Below the pieces are notes generated by a model, which did not search any database, was not told the DNA's origin, and saw only the letters and a list, made by a program, of their open reading frames with translations. Below, one piece after another: positions 52,084 to 61,783 of a stretch of 64,000 bases of DNA (positions are counted from its first letter, which is position 1; each line of letters opens with the position of its first letter). The stretch spans positions 124,001 through 188,000 of the forward strand of contig NZ_SORE01000013.1 in the NCBI RefSeq assembly GCF_004366595.1. Direction: 5' to 3'. Both the position numbers and the translations under genes were made by a program. Origin of the DNA: Paraburkholderia rhizosphaerae (lineage in GTDB: Bacteria; Pseudomonadota; Gammaproteobacteria; Burkholderiales; Burkholderiaceae).

Positions 52084-55000
52084 GAGCAGGACCTCCCGAG
52101 GCAGATGCCGGGCTTGCCGCGCGCTTGTCGCGCGCGTGAATGAGGCTAAACACGATAGGAACGAAGAAAAGCGTCGCGGTGGTCGCGAAGAGCAGGCCGC
52201 CGATCACCGCGCGGCCAAGCGGCGCGTTCTGCTCGCCGCCTTCGCCGAGCGCGAGCGCCATCGGCAGCATGCCGATGATCATCGCGAGCGCGGTCATCAG
52301 CACCGGCCGGAAGCGCGTAAAGCCCGCTTCGATCGCCGCCTTGAGCGGATCGCCGTGTTCGGCGAGTCGCTCGCGGCAGAAGCTCACCACCAGAATCGAG
52401 TTCGCGGTCGCGACCCCCATGCACATGATCGCGCCGGTCAGCGCCGGCACCGACAGCGTGGTGTGCGTCGCGAACAGCATCCAGATAATGCCCGCGAGCG
52501 CCGCCGGCAACGCCGACACGATCACGAACGGATCGGCCCACGACTGGAAGTTCACGACGATCAGCAGATAGATCAGCACGACCGCGCCGAGCAGACCGAA
52601 CAGCATGCCGCCGAACGCGCTGTTCATCGTCTGCACCTGACCGAGCAGCGCGACACTCGAGCCCTTCGGCAACAACTTCGCGTGCTGCGCGACGATCTTC
52701 TGGATATCGGACGCGACCGCGCCGAGGTCCCGGTCCTGCGTCGCCGCGTAGATCTCGACCATCGGCACGATGTTGTACTGGCTCACGACCGAGCTCGTCG
52801 CGGTGCGATCGAACGTCGCGAGACCGCCCAGTACCTGCGCGTTCAGCGGCGCACCCGCGGTGATCGGAATATTGCGCAGCGCGGACAGCGAGTCGAGCGT
52901 GTATTGCGGCGTCTGCATCACGATCGGGTACGACACGCCGTTCGCATTGTTCAGCCAGTAGGTCGGCGCGACCTGGCTCGAACCGGCGAGGTTCACCACG
53001 AGGCTATTGGTCACATCGCGTTCGGTGATGTTCAGCAGCTGCGCGCGCGTGCGGTCGACGTTCACGTTGAAGGTCGGAATCTGCTGCGACTGCTGGATAC
53101 GCGCGTCGACCACGCCCGGCACCTTGCGGATGTCGCGCAGCACCGCGTTCACATACGTATAGTTGCCCGCCAGATTGTTGCCGCGCACCTGCAGATCGAT
53201 CGGCGCCGGAGAACCGAAGTTCAGAATCTGACTGATGATGTCCGCCGGCGGGAACGAGAACGTCTCGCCCGGATAGAGACGCGGCAGCAATTCGCGCATC
53301 CGCCGCACGTACTCGGCGGTCGGCGCGTGGCCTTCCTTCAGTTCGATCTGGATATCGCCGTCCTGCGAGCCGATCGTGCCGGTGTTGTTATACGCGGTGT
53401 TGATACCGCTGACCGGCTGGCCAATGTTGTCCACCACCGTGCCCAATTCGTTCGGTGGAACGATCGTACGGACCGTGTTCTCGATGTTCGCGAAAATTTC
53501 CGAGGTCCGCTCGACCCGCGTGCCCACTGGCGCGCGTACGTGCATCAGGATCTGCCCGGCATCGACCGACGGGAAGAAGTTGCGGCCGAGAAACGGCACC
53601 AGCAGGAACGACAGCAAGACGAAGCACAGGAACAGGATGATGAACGGCCTGCGGCGCCCGAGCGCGAGGATCAGCAGACCGCGATAGCTCGCGCGCACCC
53701 GCTCGAAGCGTGTTTCGAAGCCTTTCTGAAAGCGCCCGAGCGGACCGGACGGCTTGTGTTCTTCGTCGAGGTTGTGCGGTTTGAGCAGATAGTTCGCCAT
53801 CGTCGGCACAAGCGTACGCGACAGGATGAACGACGACACCATCGCAAAGATCACCGCTTCGGCCATCGGCACGAACAGGAAGCGCGCGACGCCGCTCAGG
53901 AAGAACATCGGCACGAACACAATACAGATACACAGCAGCGACACGAACGCCGGCGTGACGATCTGCGCGGCGCCGTCGAGAATCGCATCTTCAACGGGCT
54001 TGCCATGCTCGAGGTGCCAGTTGATGTTCTCGATGGTCACCGTCGCGTCGTCCACCAGAATGCCGACCGCGAGCGCGAGGCCGCCGAGCGTCATGATGTT
54101 CAGCGTTTCGCCGAGCGCCGACAGCGCGATGATCGACCCCAGGATGGACAACGGGATCGACGTCGCGATGATGACCGTCGAGCGCCAGCTGCCGAGGAAC
54201 AGCAGAATCATCAGGCTCGTCAGCACCGCGGCGATCACCGCTTCGCGCGCCACACCGCTGACGGCCGCGCGCACGAACAGCGACTGGTCGCCGATCGGGT
54301 CGATCTGCAGATTGTCCGGCAGCGCCGCGCGCGCATCGTCGACGTGCTGCTTGATGCCCGAAATGATCGCGAGCGTCGACACCGAGCCATTCTTCAGCAC
54401 CGACATCAGCACCGAGCGGTGGCCGTTCACGTGCACGATATTGGTTTGCGGCGGCGCGCCGTCACGCACGTTCGCGACATCGCGAATATAGACGGTCGTG
54501 CCGTTCACCGCCTTGACCGGCAGATCGCCGATGTCACGAATCACGGACGGCGCGTTGTTCAGCTGCAGCACGTATTCGTGGTCGCCCATCTTGGCGGTGC
54601 CGACCGGCGTGGTCAGGTTCTGCGTCGCGAGCGCGTTCGCGACGTCCTGTGCGGACAAGCCGCGTGCCTGCAGCTTCGCCGGATCGACGTCGATCTGCAC
54701 CTGGCGCGTCTTGCCGCCGAACGGATATGGAATGGACGCACCCGCGACCGTCACCAGTTGCGGACGCAACTGGTTCAGACCCAGGTCGCCGAGGTTCTGC
54801 TCGCTCAGGCCTTTACCCGATAGCGCAAGCTGGATGATCGGCACCGTCGACGCGTTGTAGTTCAGGATTAGCGGCGGCGTGGTGGCGGGCGGCAGCTGCT
54901 TTAACTGCGTCTGCGCGATGGCAGTGACCTGTGCGTTCGCGACGGCAATATTCACACCCGGCTGAAAAAACACCTTGATGACCGCGAACCCGTTGACCGA

Positions 55001-55255
55001 CTGCGCTTCGATGTGTTCGACGTCGTTCACGGTGGTCGTAATCGAGCGTTCGAAGGTCGACGTGATGCGGCCGGCCATCTGATCCGGCGGCAGGCCCGTG
55101 TACTGCCACACGATACTGATCACCGGGATGCGGATGTCGGGAAAGATGTCGGTTGGCGTCTTCAGCGCGGCCAGCGGCCCGATGATAAAAATGGCGATCG
55201 CCAGCACGACAAAGGTGTAGGGCCGCCTGAGGGCAATCTGTACCAGGCCAAGCAT
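52073..55255 (-). CDS. RND efflux permease (second pump)
   Basis: 1060-residue inner-membrane RND transporter. It opens MLGLVQIALRRPYTFVVLAIAIFIIGPLA and has the FPDIRIPVISIVWQYTGLPPDQM entry loop. The helix-4 Asp pair is kept in VGILVDDATVTIENINW. At the helix-10 position, where AcrB has Lys940 (KNAILIVEF), this protein reads GVATANSILVVSF, so the relay Lys is replaced. Sequence style sets it apart from the AcrB-like permease at 8484-11777 and places it in a separate RND branch common in Burkholderia and other soil bacteria. Substrates unknown. The start is ATG 55255. Confidence 0.94.
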   Translation of the reverse strand: MLGLVQIALRRPYTFVVLAIAIFIIGPLAALKTPTDIFPDIRIPVISIVWQYTGLPPDQMAGRITSTFERSITTTVNDVEHIEAQSVNGFAVIKVFFQPGVNIAVANAQVTAIAQTQLKQLPPATTPPLILNYNASTVPIIQLALSGKGLSEQNLGDLGLNQLRPQLVTVAGASIPYPFGGKTRQVQIDVDPAKLQARGLSAQDVANALATQNLTTPVGTAKMGDHEYVLQLNNAPSVIRDIGDLPVKAVNGTTVYIRDVANVRDGAPPQTNIVHVNGHRSVLMSVLKNGSVSTLAIISGIKQHVDDARAALPDNLQIDPIGDQSLFVRAAVSGVAREAVIAAVLTSLMILLFLGSWRSTVIIATSIPLSILGSIIALSALGETLNIMTLGGLALAVGILVDDATVTIENINWHLEHGKPVEDAILDGAAQIVTPAFVSLLCICIVFVPMFFLSGVARFLFVPMAEAVIFAMVSSFILSRTLVPTMANYLLKPHNLDEEHKPSGPLGRFQKGFETRFERVRASYRGLLILALGRRRPFIILFLCFVLLSFLLVPFLGRNFFPSVDAGQILMHVRAPVGTRVERTSEIFANIENTVRTIVPPNELGTVVDNIGQPVSGINTAYNNTGTIGSQDGDIQIELKEGHAPTAEYVRRMRELLPRLYPGETFSFPPADIISQILNFGSPAPIDLQVRGNNLAGNYTYVNAVLRDIRKVPGVVDARIQQSQQIPTFNVNVDRTRAQLLNITERDVTNSLVVNLAGSSQVAPTYWLNNANGVSYPIVMQTPQYTLDSLSALRNIPITAGAPLNAQVLGGLATFDRTATSSVVSQYNIVPMVEIYAATQDRDLGAVASDIQKIVAQHAKLLPKGSSVALLGQVQTMNSAFGGMLFGLLGAVVLIYLLIVVNFQSWADPFVIVSALPAALAGIIWMLFATHTTLSVPALTGAIMCMGVATANSILVVSFCRERLAEHGDPLKAAIEAGFTRFRPVLMTALAMIIGMLPMALALGEGGEQNAPLGRAVIGGLLFATTATLFFVPIVFSLIHARDKRAASPASASGGPAHVV

Positions 55256-56133
55256 GAGTATTCCTGGGTGGAGCGGTTACAGGGAGAAGCGCTCGATAAC
55301 CATTGCAATGCCGCAACACGGCGCGCGGCATCACTACGGTCCGTCGCAACGCCGGAAAACACGACGCCGCGCCGCATGTTCATCACTGCGGCGCGGACAG
55401 ATCGATGTCGGCATCGTGCGGTCATCGGGTGGACAGTGACCGTTGAACGCAGGCGCGGGGTGGTGCGCTTCACTTTCTTCGAAACGGACCGCGAGTACAG
55501 GCCGTTCCCAGTCTCACTACAGATAAAGGACTGGCGACAAATTCTTACCTTATCCTTTCCGCGAAATAAACAAATCATTACGCGACTGGCGTGCTATGCG
55601 CCGTGCGAACGCGACACGCATCAACGAATTAAGCGGGAATGTACACAAACGCCAAAAGTCTTGCACGACGAGCCATTCCGCCCGTCACTGCGAAAGATGC
55701 TACTGCAACCAGATTTCACCCGTGGCAAGCGAAGCACAAACGTCCGCGGGACCACCGTTATTCCCGATAGAACAGGCGCTTGCGCGAACTTCGCAGGCCG
55801 CGCACGCCACCCTATTGCGTGCCGATCCGTTAACAGAGTTTTTTTATTACCGTTTATTTTTTCTGCCCGGCGGCGGACCTCGAAGGCCCGCAGCGCGCGT
55901 CGTATTGAATCTGTATGGCGCGTACCAGATAAATGAAAACGAAATGATTCGAAAGGCTTTAGAAACTTTTACGTCTCTAAAACTTAATAAGGCGGTGTTT
56001 CAATTCGCGCTGTCTCATCGGATCGGTCCGCAGGCCTGCGACTGTGCCAACGCAACAAAAAAGAATCCCAGTTCGAACCACACGCAGATGGATGAACTGG
56101 AACAGCGACGTTGAAAATTGGAGCCCCCCTTCT
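55256..56133. other. Long divergent region between the second pump and the acid phosphatase gene
   Basis: About 880 bp. From about 55480 to 56100 it is relatively AT-rich, with T runs near 55840-55865 and A runs near 55940 and 56055. It must contain promoters for both flanking transcription units. A plus-strand frame open at 55596-56114 has no recognisable domain or ribosome site and is not accepted. No clear PhoB box (CTGTCAT repeat) was found before the phosphatase gene. Confidence 0.45.
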
Positions 56134-58014
56134 ATGTTTCGCAAAGCGATCCTACCCCTGTCGTTAACGGCGGCGCTGCTCGCGCTCGGCGCGTGCGGCA
56201 ACGACAACAACAACAGCAATCCGTCAACGCCCGCCGCCCAGGTCAGCCAGCAGGACGCGCTGCCGACGGCGACGCCGATCAAGCACCTCGTGGTGATCTT
56301 CGGCGAGAACGTGTCGTTCGATCACTACTTCGCGACGTACCCGAATTCCCAAAACGCCGCTGGTGAACCGCAAGTAGCAGCGGCCGCGAACACGCAGACG
56401 GACATCAACACGCTGCAGCATGCAGGATTGCTGGCCCCGAACAATCCGAACGGCAGCGCCACTTCGCCGAACGTCGCTGCGGCTACGGTCAATGGCGTGG
56501 CGACCATGCCGCCTAACGTCGGCGGCGTCGCGCTGAGCACCACGTCGTCGCAACCGTTCCGTCTCGACCGCACGCAAGCGAACACGAAGAGCCAGAACCA
56601 CAGCTACGGTCCTGAGCAGCTCGCCACTGACGCCGGGAAAATGGACGCGTTCCCGCTCTTCACGTCGGCAGGCAGCGTCGTCACCGGCAGCTCGGGCCAG
56701 TTCGGCTCCGCCGCGCAGGTGCTCGGCTTCTTCGACGGCAACACCGTCACCGGGTACTGGAACTATGCGCAGAACTTCGCGATGAGCGACAACGCCTGGA
56801 CCGACACGTTCGGCCCGTCGACGCCGGGTGCGATTGCAGTGGTGTCCGGCCAGAACAATGGTGTCAACCTGTTCAAGACGACGTCCACAACGGACACGAG
56901 CCTCGGCAGCCAGGTCACGACCACCACGTCGCCATCGGGCAACGCGATTCCGGATGGCCAGGGCGGCTTCTCGCTGATCGGCGACCTTGACCCGGCCGGC
57001 GACGCCTGTACGAACCAGGCCAACAGCGTGGGCTCGACCGTGATGCAGTTCTCGTCGAAGGTGAAGAACATCGGCGACCTGCTGAACGCGAAGAACATCA
57101 CGTGGGGCGGCTTCATGGGCGGCTTCAACCTCGCCACTGTGAACCCGAACGGCACGACCGGCTGCAAGCGCTCGACGTTCTCGTCGGTGCTCAACAGCGC
57201 GCCGACCGACTACGTGCAGCACCACGCATGGTTCCAGTACTTCCCGTCGACCGCGAACCTGACGCACCAGCGTCCGTCCTCGCCCACGATGATCGGCTTT
57301 ACCGAGCCGACGCTCGACGCGGCGAACTCGACCACCCCGGTTCATCACCAGTACGACATGGATGACTTCTTCTCAGCTGTCACGGCGGGCAACTTCCCGT
57401 CGGTCAGCTTCCTGAAGGCGCCGGCAATCGGCGACGGCCACCCGGGCAACTCGGACCCACTCGACGAGCAGCAGTTCGTCGTGAAGGTGATCAACTTCCT
57501 GCAGCAGCAGCCGGACTGGAAGAACACCGCCGTGGTTATCGCGTACGACGACTCGGACGGCTGGTATGACCATACGGTGCCGAACATCCTGCACTCGTCG
57601 TCCGATACGACGCTCACGATCACCGCAAGCAACAGCTCCGCGAGCCCCAAGCCGGTCTTTCAGGGCGCCGACCAGTTGAGCGGTCCTGGCCAGTGTACCG
57701 GCCCGAACGCGACGCCGACGATGGGCGTGAACGGTAACGTCGTGAACGGCCGTTGTGGACCGGGAACGCGCGTGCCGTTCCTGCTGATCTCGCCGTGGGC
57801 AAAGGCAAACTTCGTTGACCACACGCAGATTTCGCAGGCGTCCGTTGTGAAGTTCATCGAAGACAACTGGCTCGGCGGTACGCGTCTTGGCAACGCTTCG
57901 TTCGATGCAAGCGCGGGCGACATCCGCAGCATGCTGAACACGACGGGCACCAACCCGACGCTGTTCCTCGACGAGAACTTCGGCACGAAGCTCGCTGCTG
58001 CGCCGACGAACTGA
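56134..58014 (+). CDS. Secreted acid phosphatase / phospholipase C family lipoprotein
   Basis: 626 residues. The signal peptide with lipobox ALGAC is followed by an Asn-rich linker. Catalytic-domain motifs of the phosphoesterase (AcpA/PLC) family follow: IKHLVVIFGENVSFDHYFATYPN at about residues 49-71 (metal-binding E-N-x-S-F-D-H-Y-F), VIAYDDSDGWYDH at about 468-480, and GPGTRVPFLLISPWAKANFVDH at about 545-566. Burkholderia AcpA-type enzymes hydrolyse phosphomonoesters; related proteins cleave phosphatidylcholine. It is exported and probably outer-membrane anchored. A terminator hairpin at 58123-58161 separates it from the cytochrome c peroxidase gene, although the two often travel together. 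Confidence 0.92.
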   Translation: MFRKAILPLSLTAALLALGACGNDNNNSNPSTPAAQVSQQDALPTATPIKHLVVIFGENVSFDHYFATYPNSQNAAGEPQVAAAANTQTDINTLQHAGLLAPNNPNGSATSPNVAAATVNGVATMPPNVGGVALSTTSSQPFRLDRTQANTKSQNHSYGPEQLATDAGKMDAFPLFTSAGSVVTGSSGQFGSAAQVLGFFDGNTVTGYWNYAQNFAMSDNAWTDTFGPSTPGAIAVVSGQNNGVNLFKTTSTTDTSLGSQVTTTTSPSGNAIPDGQGGFSLIGDLDPAGDACTNQANSVGSTVMQFSSKVKNIGDLLNAKNITWGGFMGGFNLATVNPNGTTGCKRSTFSSVLNSAPTDYVQHHAWFQYFPSTANLTHQRPSSPTMIGFTEPTLDAANSTTPVHHQYDMDDFFSAVTAGNFPSVSFLKAPAIGDGHPGNSDPLDEQQFVVKVINFLQQQPDWKNTAVVIAYDDSDGWYDHTVPNILHSSSDTTLTITASNSSASPKPVFQGADQLSGPGQCTGPNATPTMGVNGNVVNGRCGPGTRVPFLLISPWAKANFVDHTQISQASVVKFIEDNWLGGTRLGNASFDASAGDIRSMLNTTGTNPTLFLDENFGTKLAAAPTN

Positions 58015-58122
58015 TCTGCAGTGTGAATGTGAAATGCGCTTTCTGCCCCATGCGGCGCCGGGTACCGGTGATCGCCGCATCCGTGGTGGCACCCGGCGGG
58101 AAGCGCTGCAAGTCGTAACCGT

Positions 58123-58161
58123 GTCGAGCCAGTACTTCATGTGCTGGCTCGACATTTTTTT
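58123..58161 (+). terminator. Rho-independent terminator after the acid phosphatase gene
   Basis: Perfect 10-bp arms GTCGAGCCAG / CTGGCTCGAC around an 11-base loop, followed by A and seven T. It lies 109 bp beyond the phosphatase stop and only 33 bp before the cytochrome c peroxidase start. Confidence 0.88.
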
Positions 58162-58193
58162 GCTTTTCTGCGTTTCCAACTGTCTAGATCGCC

Positions 58194-59624
58194 ATGAGTC
58201 TTCATCCGAACACCCTGCCCGCCGGCAAAGATGCGAAGCCCGGCACCGCTAAACGATCGCTCAAGCGGATTGTGGGCTGGACGCTCGCCGCCGTCGTGGC
58301 CGGATGCGTCGCGTTCGCCGCTTATGCGGCGATCTATCCGGAACGGATGCCGCTCGTGATCGGCACCGTCGTCGAAGACGTCACCGGTGCGAATCCACGG
58401 CCAGTCCATCTGGTTCTGCCGCCTCAAGCGCCACTGAGCGCCGTCGCGCAACTGGGCCGCGAGATTTTCTACGACACGTCGCTGTCGGCATCGGGCAAGC
58501 AGTCGTGCGCGTCGTGCCATAGCCCACAACACGCGTATGGACCGCCGAACAATCTCGAAGTGCAACTTGGCGGACCGCATATGAACGAAGCGGGCTATCG
58601 GCCGCCGCCCTCGCTCACCTATCTGTACCGTCAGGCGCCGTTCAGCATCGGCCCCGACCAGAACGACATGGACACCGCGCCGGTCTCGCTGCAGGATCTC
58701 GCGGCAAGCGCCGCAGGCGTGCAGCGCGCGGTGAAGACCGCCGGCGTCGCGCCGGCCGCGCCGGCGATGGTGCCGCAAGGCGGTCTCTTCTGGGACGGCC
58801 GCGCGAGCACACTGCAGGACCAGGCGATCGGCCCGATGCTCAACCCGGTCGAAATGGCCAATGCGAGCGTCGCGGACGTCGCGCACAAGCTCGTCGCGAC
58901 GAAGTACCTCGATCAGTTCAAGCTGCTGTTCGGCGATTCAATCGCGTACCGTCCGGAACTGCTGGTGTCGGAGGCGATGTTCGCGGTGGGCCGCTATCAG
59001 TATGAAGACGCGTCGTTCCACCCGTTCACGAGCAAGTACGACTACTGGCTGCAAGGCAAGGCGCGCCTCACGCAAGCGGAACTGCACGGCCTGCGTCTGT
59101 TCAATGACCCGGACAAGGCGAACTGCGCGGGCTGCCACCTGAGCAAGCCGACCGCCGACGGCCTGCCGCCGCTGTTCACCGATACGCAATACGAAGCGCT
59201 CGGCGTGCCGCGCAACCCGCGCCTGCCGCAGAACAAAGACCCGAAGTTCTATGACATGGGTGTCTGCGGCCCCTTCCGCACCGATGTGAAGGATCTCACG
59301 CAATACTGCGGAATGTTCCTCACGCCGACGCTGCGCAACGTCGCGACGCGCCATGTGTTCTTTCACAATGGTGTCTATCACGACCTGCAGCATGTGATGG
59401 ACTTCTATAACCTGCGCAACACGAACCCGGACAAGATCTATCCGAAGAACGCGTCGGGCAAGGTCGAACAGTACGATGATCTGCCGGCGCAGTACCACGC
59501 GAATATCGACGTCGCCGACGCGCCGTTCGACCGCAAGCCCGGTGACAAGCCCGCGATGACCGATAGCGAGATTCAGGACATCATCGCGTTCATCAATACG
59601 CTCAGCGACGGATACAAGCCTTAA
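58194..59624 (+). CDS. Di-haem cytochrome c peroxidase family protein
   Basis: 476 residues with an N-terminal membrane helix (about 27-48) and the rest periplasmic. Two CxxCH haem c sites are present: C105/C108/H109 (CASCH) and C311/C314/H315 (CAGCH). The region GGLFWDGRASTLQDQAIGPMLNPVEMAN is the family signature, and TPTLRNVATRHVFFHNGVYHDLQHVMDFYN holds the distal-side residues. Members reduce hydrogen peroxide with electrons from small cytochromes, or are MauG-like. A terminator ends 32 bp upstream, so it needs its own promoter or read-through. Confidence 0.93.
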   Translation: MSLHPNTLPAGKDAKPGTAKRSLKRIVGWTLAAVVAGCVAFAAYAAIYPERMPLVIGTVVEDVTGANPRPVHLVLPPQAPLSAVAQLGREIFYDTSLSASGKQSCASCHSPQHAYGPPNNLEVQLGGPHMNEAGYRPPPSLTYLYRQAPFSIGPDQNDMDTAPVSLQDLAASAAGVQRAVKTAGVAPAAPAMVPQGGLFWDGRASTLQDQAIGPMLNPVEMANASVADVAHKLVATKYLDQFKLLFGDSIAYRPELLVSEAMFAVGRYQYEDASFHPFTSKYDYWLQGKARLTQAELHGLRLFNDPDKANCAGCHLSKPTADGLPPLFTDTQYEALGVPRNPRLPQNKDPKFYDMGVCGPFRTDVKDLTQYCGMFLTPTLRNVATRHVFFHNGVYHDLQHVMDFYNLRNTNPDKIYPKNASGKVEQYDDLPAQYHANIDVADAPFDRKPGDKPAMTDSEIQDIIAFINTLSDGYKP

Positions 59625-59801
59625 CACGACGGATCGCGCAGTACGACCCGCGCGTCGCCCGCGGATGGCGGCGCTTCTCGACAAAGCGCCGGCGTTTGCG
59701 CTGGTAGCGTCAGCTGAGCGGCAGCCGTTGAACAAAAGTGAAAATCGCGCCGCGCCGCATCTGCGCTCGTGCGCCGCTCATGCAAACGCGAACGCGAACG
59801 C

Positions 59802-60245
59802 TCAAGCCGACGTAAATCGCGCCTGAACCCCGCTGTGCGGTGCGTCGTTGAGCACCGTCGCGAGAATCATCGCACTCGCGTTGAGCGGCGCCGGGCGGCC
59901 GCGGCGCGGCTTGAACACCGCGTCGCCGACCTGGATCGCCCGCCCGCTCATCGCGCACACGCCATTCACCCGGGCGCGCGCCGCGTGCCACAACTGATCG
60001 CCATACGAGCAGTGCGTCGCGTCGCGCCATGCGATCGTCGCGGTCGCGGAAGTCGGCCGCTCGATCAGACAGACCTGCGCGTCGAAACGCTCGCCTGCCA
60101 TCGGCAGCCGGCAGTTCCTGCGCTCGAACTGAACGTGCAGCGCCGCGAGCCGCGTCACCGCCGGGTCGACGCGACCCGACATCAAAGAGAGCAAACCGAT
60201 GGTTTGCCGCCACGGATCGCACATATTCGCCATCTTGGCCAGCAT
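59802..60245 (-). CDS. DUF3331 domain protein
   Basis: 147 residues. The DUF3331 core runs from about residue 65 (ATIAWRDATHCSYGDQLWHAARARVNGVCAMSGRAIQVGDAVFKPR...PAPLNASAMIL). The family is found mainly in Burkholderia and relatives; the C-x-S-G-x-x-I-x-x-G-D-x-V pattern looks like a small zinc-ribbon-like or SH3-like module, but no function is known. It lies 28 bp after the small hypothetical gene and probably shares its transcript. Confidence 0.88.
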   Translation of the reverse strand: MLAKMANMCDPWRQTIGLLSLMSGRVDPAVTRLAALHVQFERRNCRLPMAGERFDAQVCLIERPTSATATIAWRDATHCSYGDQLWHAARARVNGVCAMSGRAIQVGDAVFKPRRGRPAPLNASAMILATVLNDAPHSGVQARFTSA

Positions 60246-60273
60246 GGATCACCTCGTCGTCAGGAAGTGCAGC

Positions 60274-60462
60274 TCAACCCGCCTTGCGCCGCCCGCCGAC
60301 GACGCACCAGTTCAGAATCTGCGCGTGCCGGCGCGCGGCGATGCGCGGCGGCAGCGTATAGGGCTGCGGTAGCGCCGGTGCAGCCGGTTTGCGATAGACG
60401 ATCGGCCGCGCGGGCGCCAGCAGCGCGCCGACGACGGCAGCGGATGATTCAGGTTTGCTCAT
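60274..60462 (-). CDS. Small hypothetical protein
   Basis: 62 residues (MSKPESSAAVVGALLAPARP...GGRRKAG), Pro/Ala/Arg-rich with no membrane helix and no recognised family. ATG 60462 has GGAG 9 bp upstream; an ATG at 60468 is closer to it. It sits between the AraC regulator (48 bp upstream) and the DUF3331 gene (28 bp downstream) on the same strand, and that tight spacing is the main support for it being real. Confidence 0.6.
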   Translation of the reverse strand: MSKPESSAAVVGALLAPARPIVYRKPAAPALPQPYTLPPRIAARRHAQILNWCVVGGRRKAG

Positions 60463-60510
60463 TGTTCTCATCTCCGTGATTTCTTCGTACCGCCGGTCAA
60501 CCAAACCGGC

Positions 60511-61473
60511 TCACTGATGACTGACGTTCGTCTTGACCTTCCAGCAATACGGCGTATCGCCGACGAACCGTTTGAAAACAGCGGTGAAATGCGACTGCGA
60601 ACGAAACCCGCAGCTCAGCGCGACATCCAGCATGCTGTGCTTCGAGCGCGTCAATAGCTGTTGCGCGTGCTCGATCCGGCGGCGCAGCAGGTATTCATGC
60701 GGGCGCAAGCCGGTCGCGCGACGGAACTGCGCGGCGAAATGCATGCGCGTGAGCCCCGCGCTTTGCGCCATATCGGCAAGACCGATCGAATCGGACAAAT
60801 GCGCGTCGATAAAATCGATCGTGCGGCGCATGCGCCACTGCGGCAGCGCCGCCGCTTCACGCGTCTGACGCGCGGCCGCCGTGAAGTAGCGCGACACGAG
60901 CCGCGACACGATCGCCACGCACACACTGTCGGTAAACAGCTTGCCTGCCGATGCGTCGGTCGAATGCGACACGGCCAGCGCCTGCGCAAGACGCTCGAGC
61001 GTCGGATCGCGCTGGATGCGCGGATCGTCGAGCACGATTTCCCCCGCGTGCGCCTGGCCGAACAGGTCTTCGAAGCATTCGGCCAGCGCCTGCTGCGAGA
61101 CGAACAGGTGCAGCGCGTCGGCGGGAGACTCGAAACGCACGCTGACCGGCACTGCGGGCGCGGTGACCTGTACCGCACCCGCGGTCACGCGGCCTGACAC
61201 GATCGTGCGTCCGCCATGCTCGAAAGTGAGCGACGTGCATTTCAGGTTCAGTCCGATACAGTGATAGCCGGCGTGGCCCTCGTGCGACGCCTCGAATTCC
61301 CCGGACTCATTGCGGGTCCAGCGCGCGACGGTCATTTCGCCATAGGGCAGCGGATCGTGAGTCTCATCGACCACGGGATAGCGCCAGTGATGCTCGCAAT
61401 GGATCGGGTTGCCGTTTATTTTGCGCACGGCGTCCGTGGCGATTTCAGTTTGAATAGTCGACAAGGCAATCAT
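60511..61473 (-). CDS. AraC family transcriptional regulator
   Basis: 320 residues. An N-terminal sensing domain occupies about 1-205. The C-terminal double helix-turn-helix at about 220-315 reads RRTIDFIDAHLSDSIGLADMAQSAGLTRMHFAAQFRRATGLRPHEYLLRRRIEHAQQLL...DVALSCGFRSQSHFTAVFKRFVGDTPYCW, the full AraC/XylS signature. ATG 61473 (MIALSTIQTEIATDAV) is the likely start. It probably controls the two small genes that follow, or an unlinked target. The ligand is unknown. Confidence 0.93.
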   Translation of the reverse strand: MIALSTIQTEIATDAVRKINGNPIHCEHHWRYPVVDETHDPLPYGEMTVARWTRNESGEFEASHEGHAGYHCIGLNLKCTSLTFEHGGRTIVSGRVTAGAVQVTAPAVPVSVRFESPADALHLFVSQQALAECFEDLFGQAHAGEIVLDDPRIQRDPTLERLAQALAVSHSTDASAGKLFTDSVCVAIVSRLVSRYFTAAARQTREAAALPQWRMRRTIDFIDAHLSDSIGLADMAQSAGLTRMHFAAQFRRATGLRPHEYLLRRRIEHAQQLLTRSKHSMLDVALSCGFRSQSHFTAVFKRFVGDTPYCWKVKTNVSHQ

Positions 61474-61783
61474 GAGCGGCCTGCTCGAAGTGGGTGTCAA
61501 GCGATGCGGGAACGTCAATCCCCGCGCTCACTCAAAGTTATCCGAACCGACACCGCCGAACTAGCCCTACAAAGGATTGACACGAGCCACTGTTGGTTTG
61601 CCCGACTCATCTGCAGGTTTAGTTTTCTAAACCAATTCGTGTACTGCGCGCATGCGGATTAGCCGCTGCCGGTAGTCGAAGCGCTCCAGCCGTTATCCGC
61701 GACTAGCCGCGCGGAGCGGCGGCGCAAGGCCGTTAGTGCGCCGTCTCCGGTCCCCCAAATCCCCCGCCGTGACCCGCATCGCG

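Noticed and set aside
51872..54823. Very long plus-strand open frame opposite the second RND permease and adaptor
   Set aside because: It is the antisense shadow of well-supported genes. The Arg/His/Asp-rich product is typical of reading GC-rich coding DNA backwards.
55596..56114. 172-codon plus-strand frame before the acid phosphatase gene
   Set aside because: No start signal, no family-like sequence, mixed composition; better seen as the untranslated leader and promoter region.
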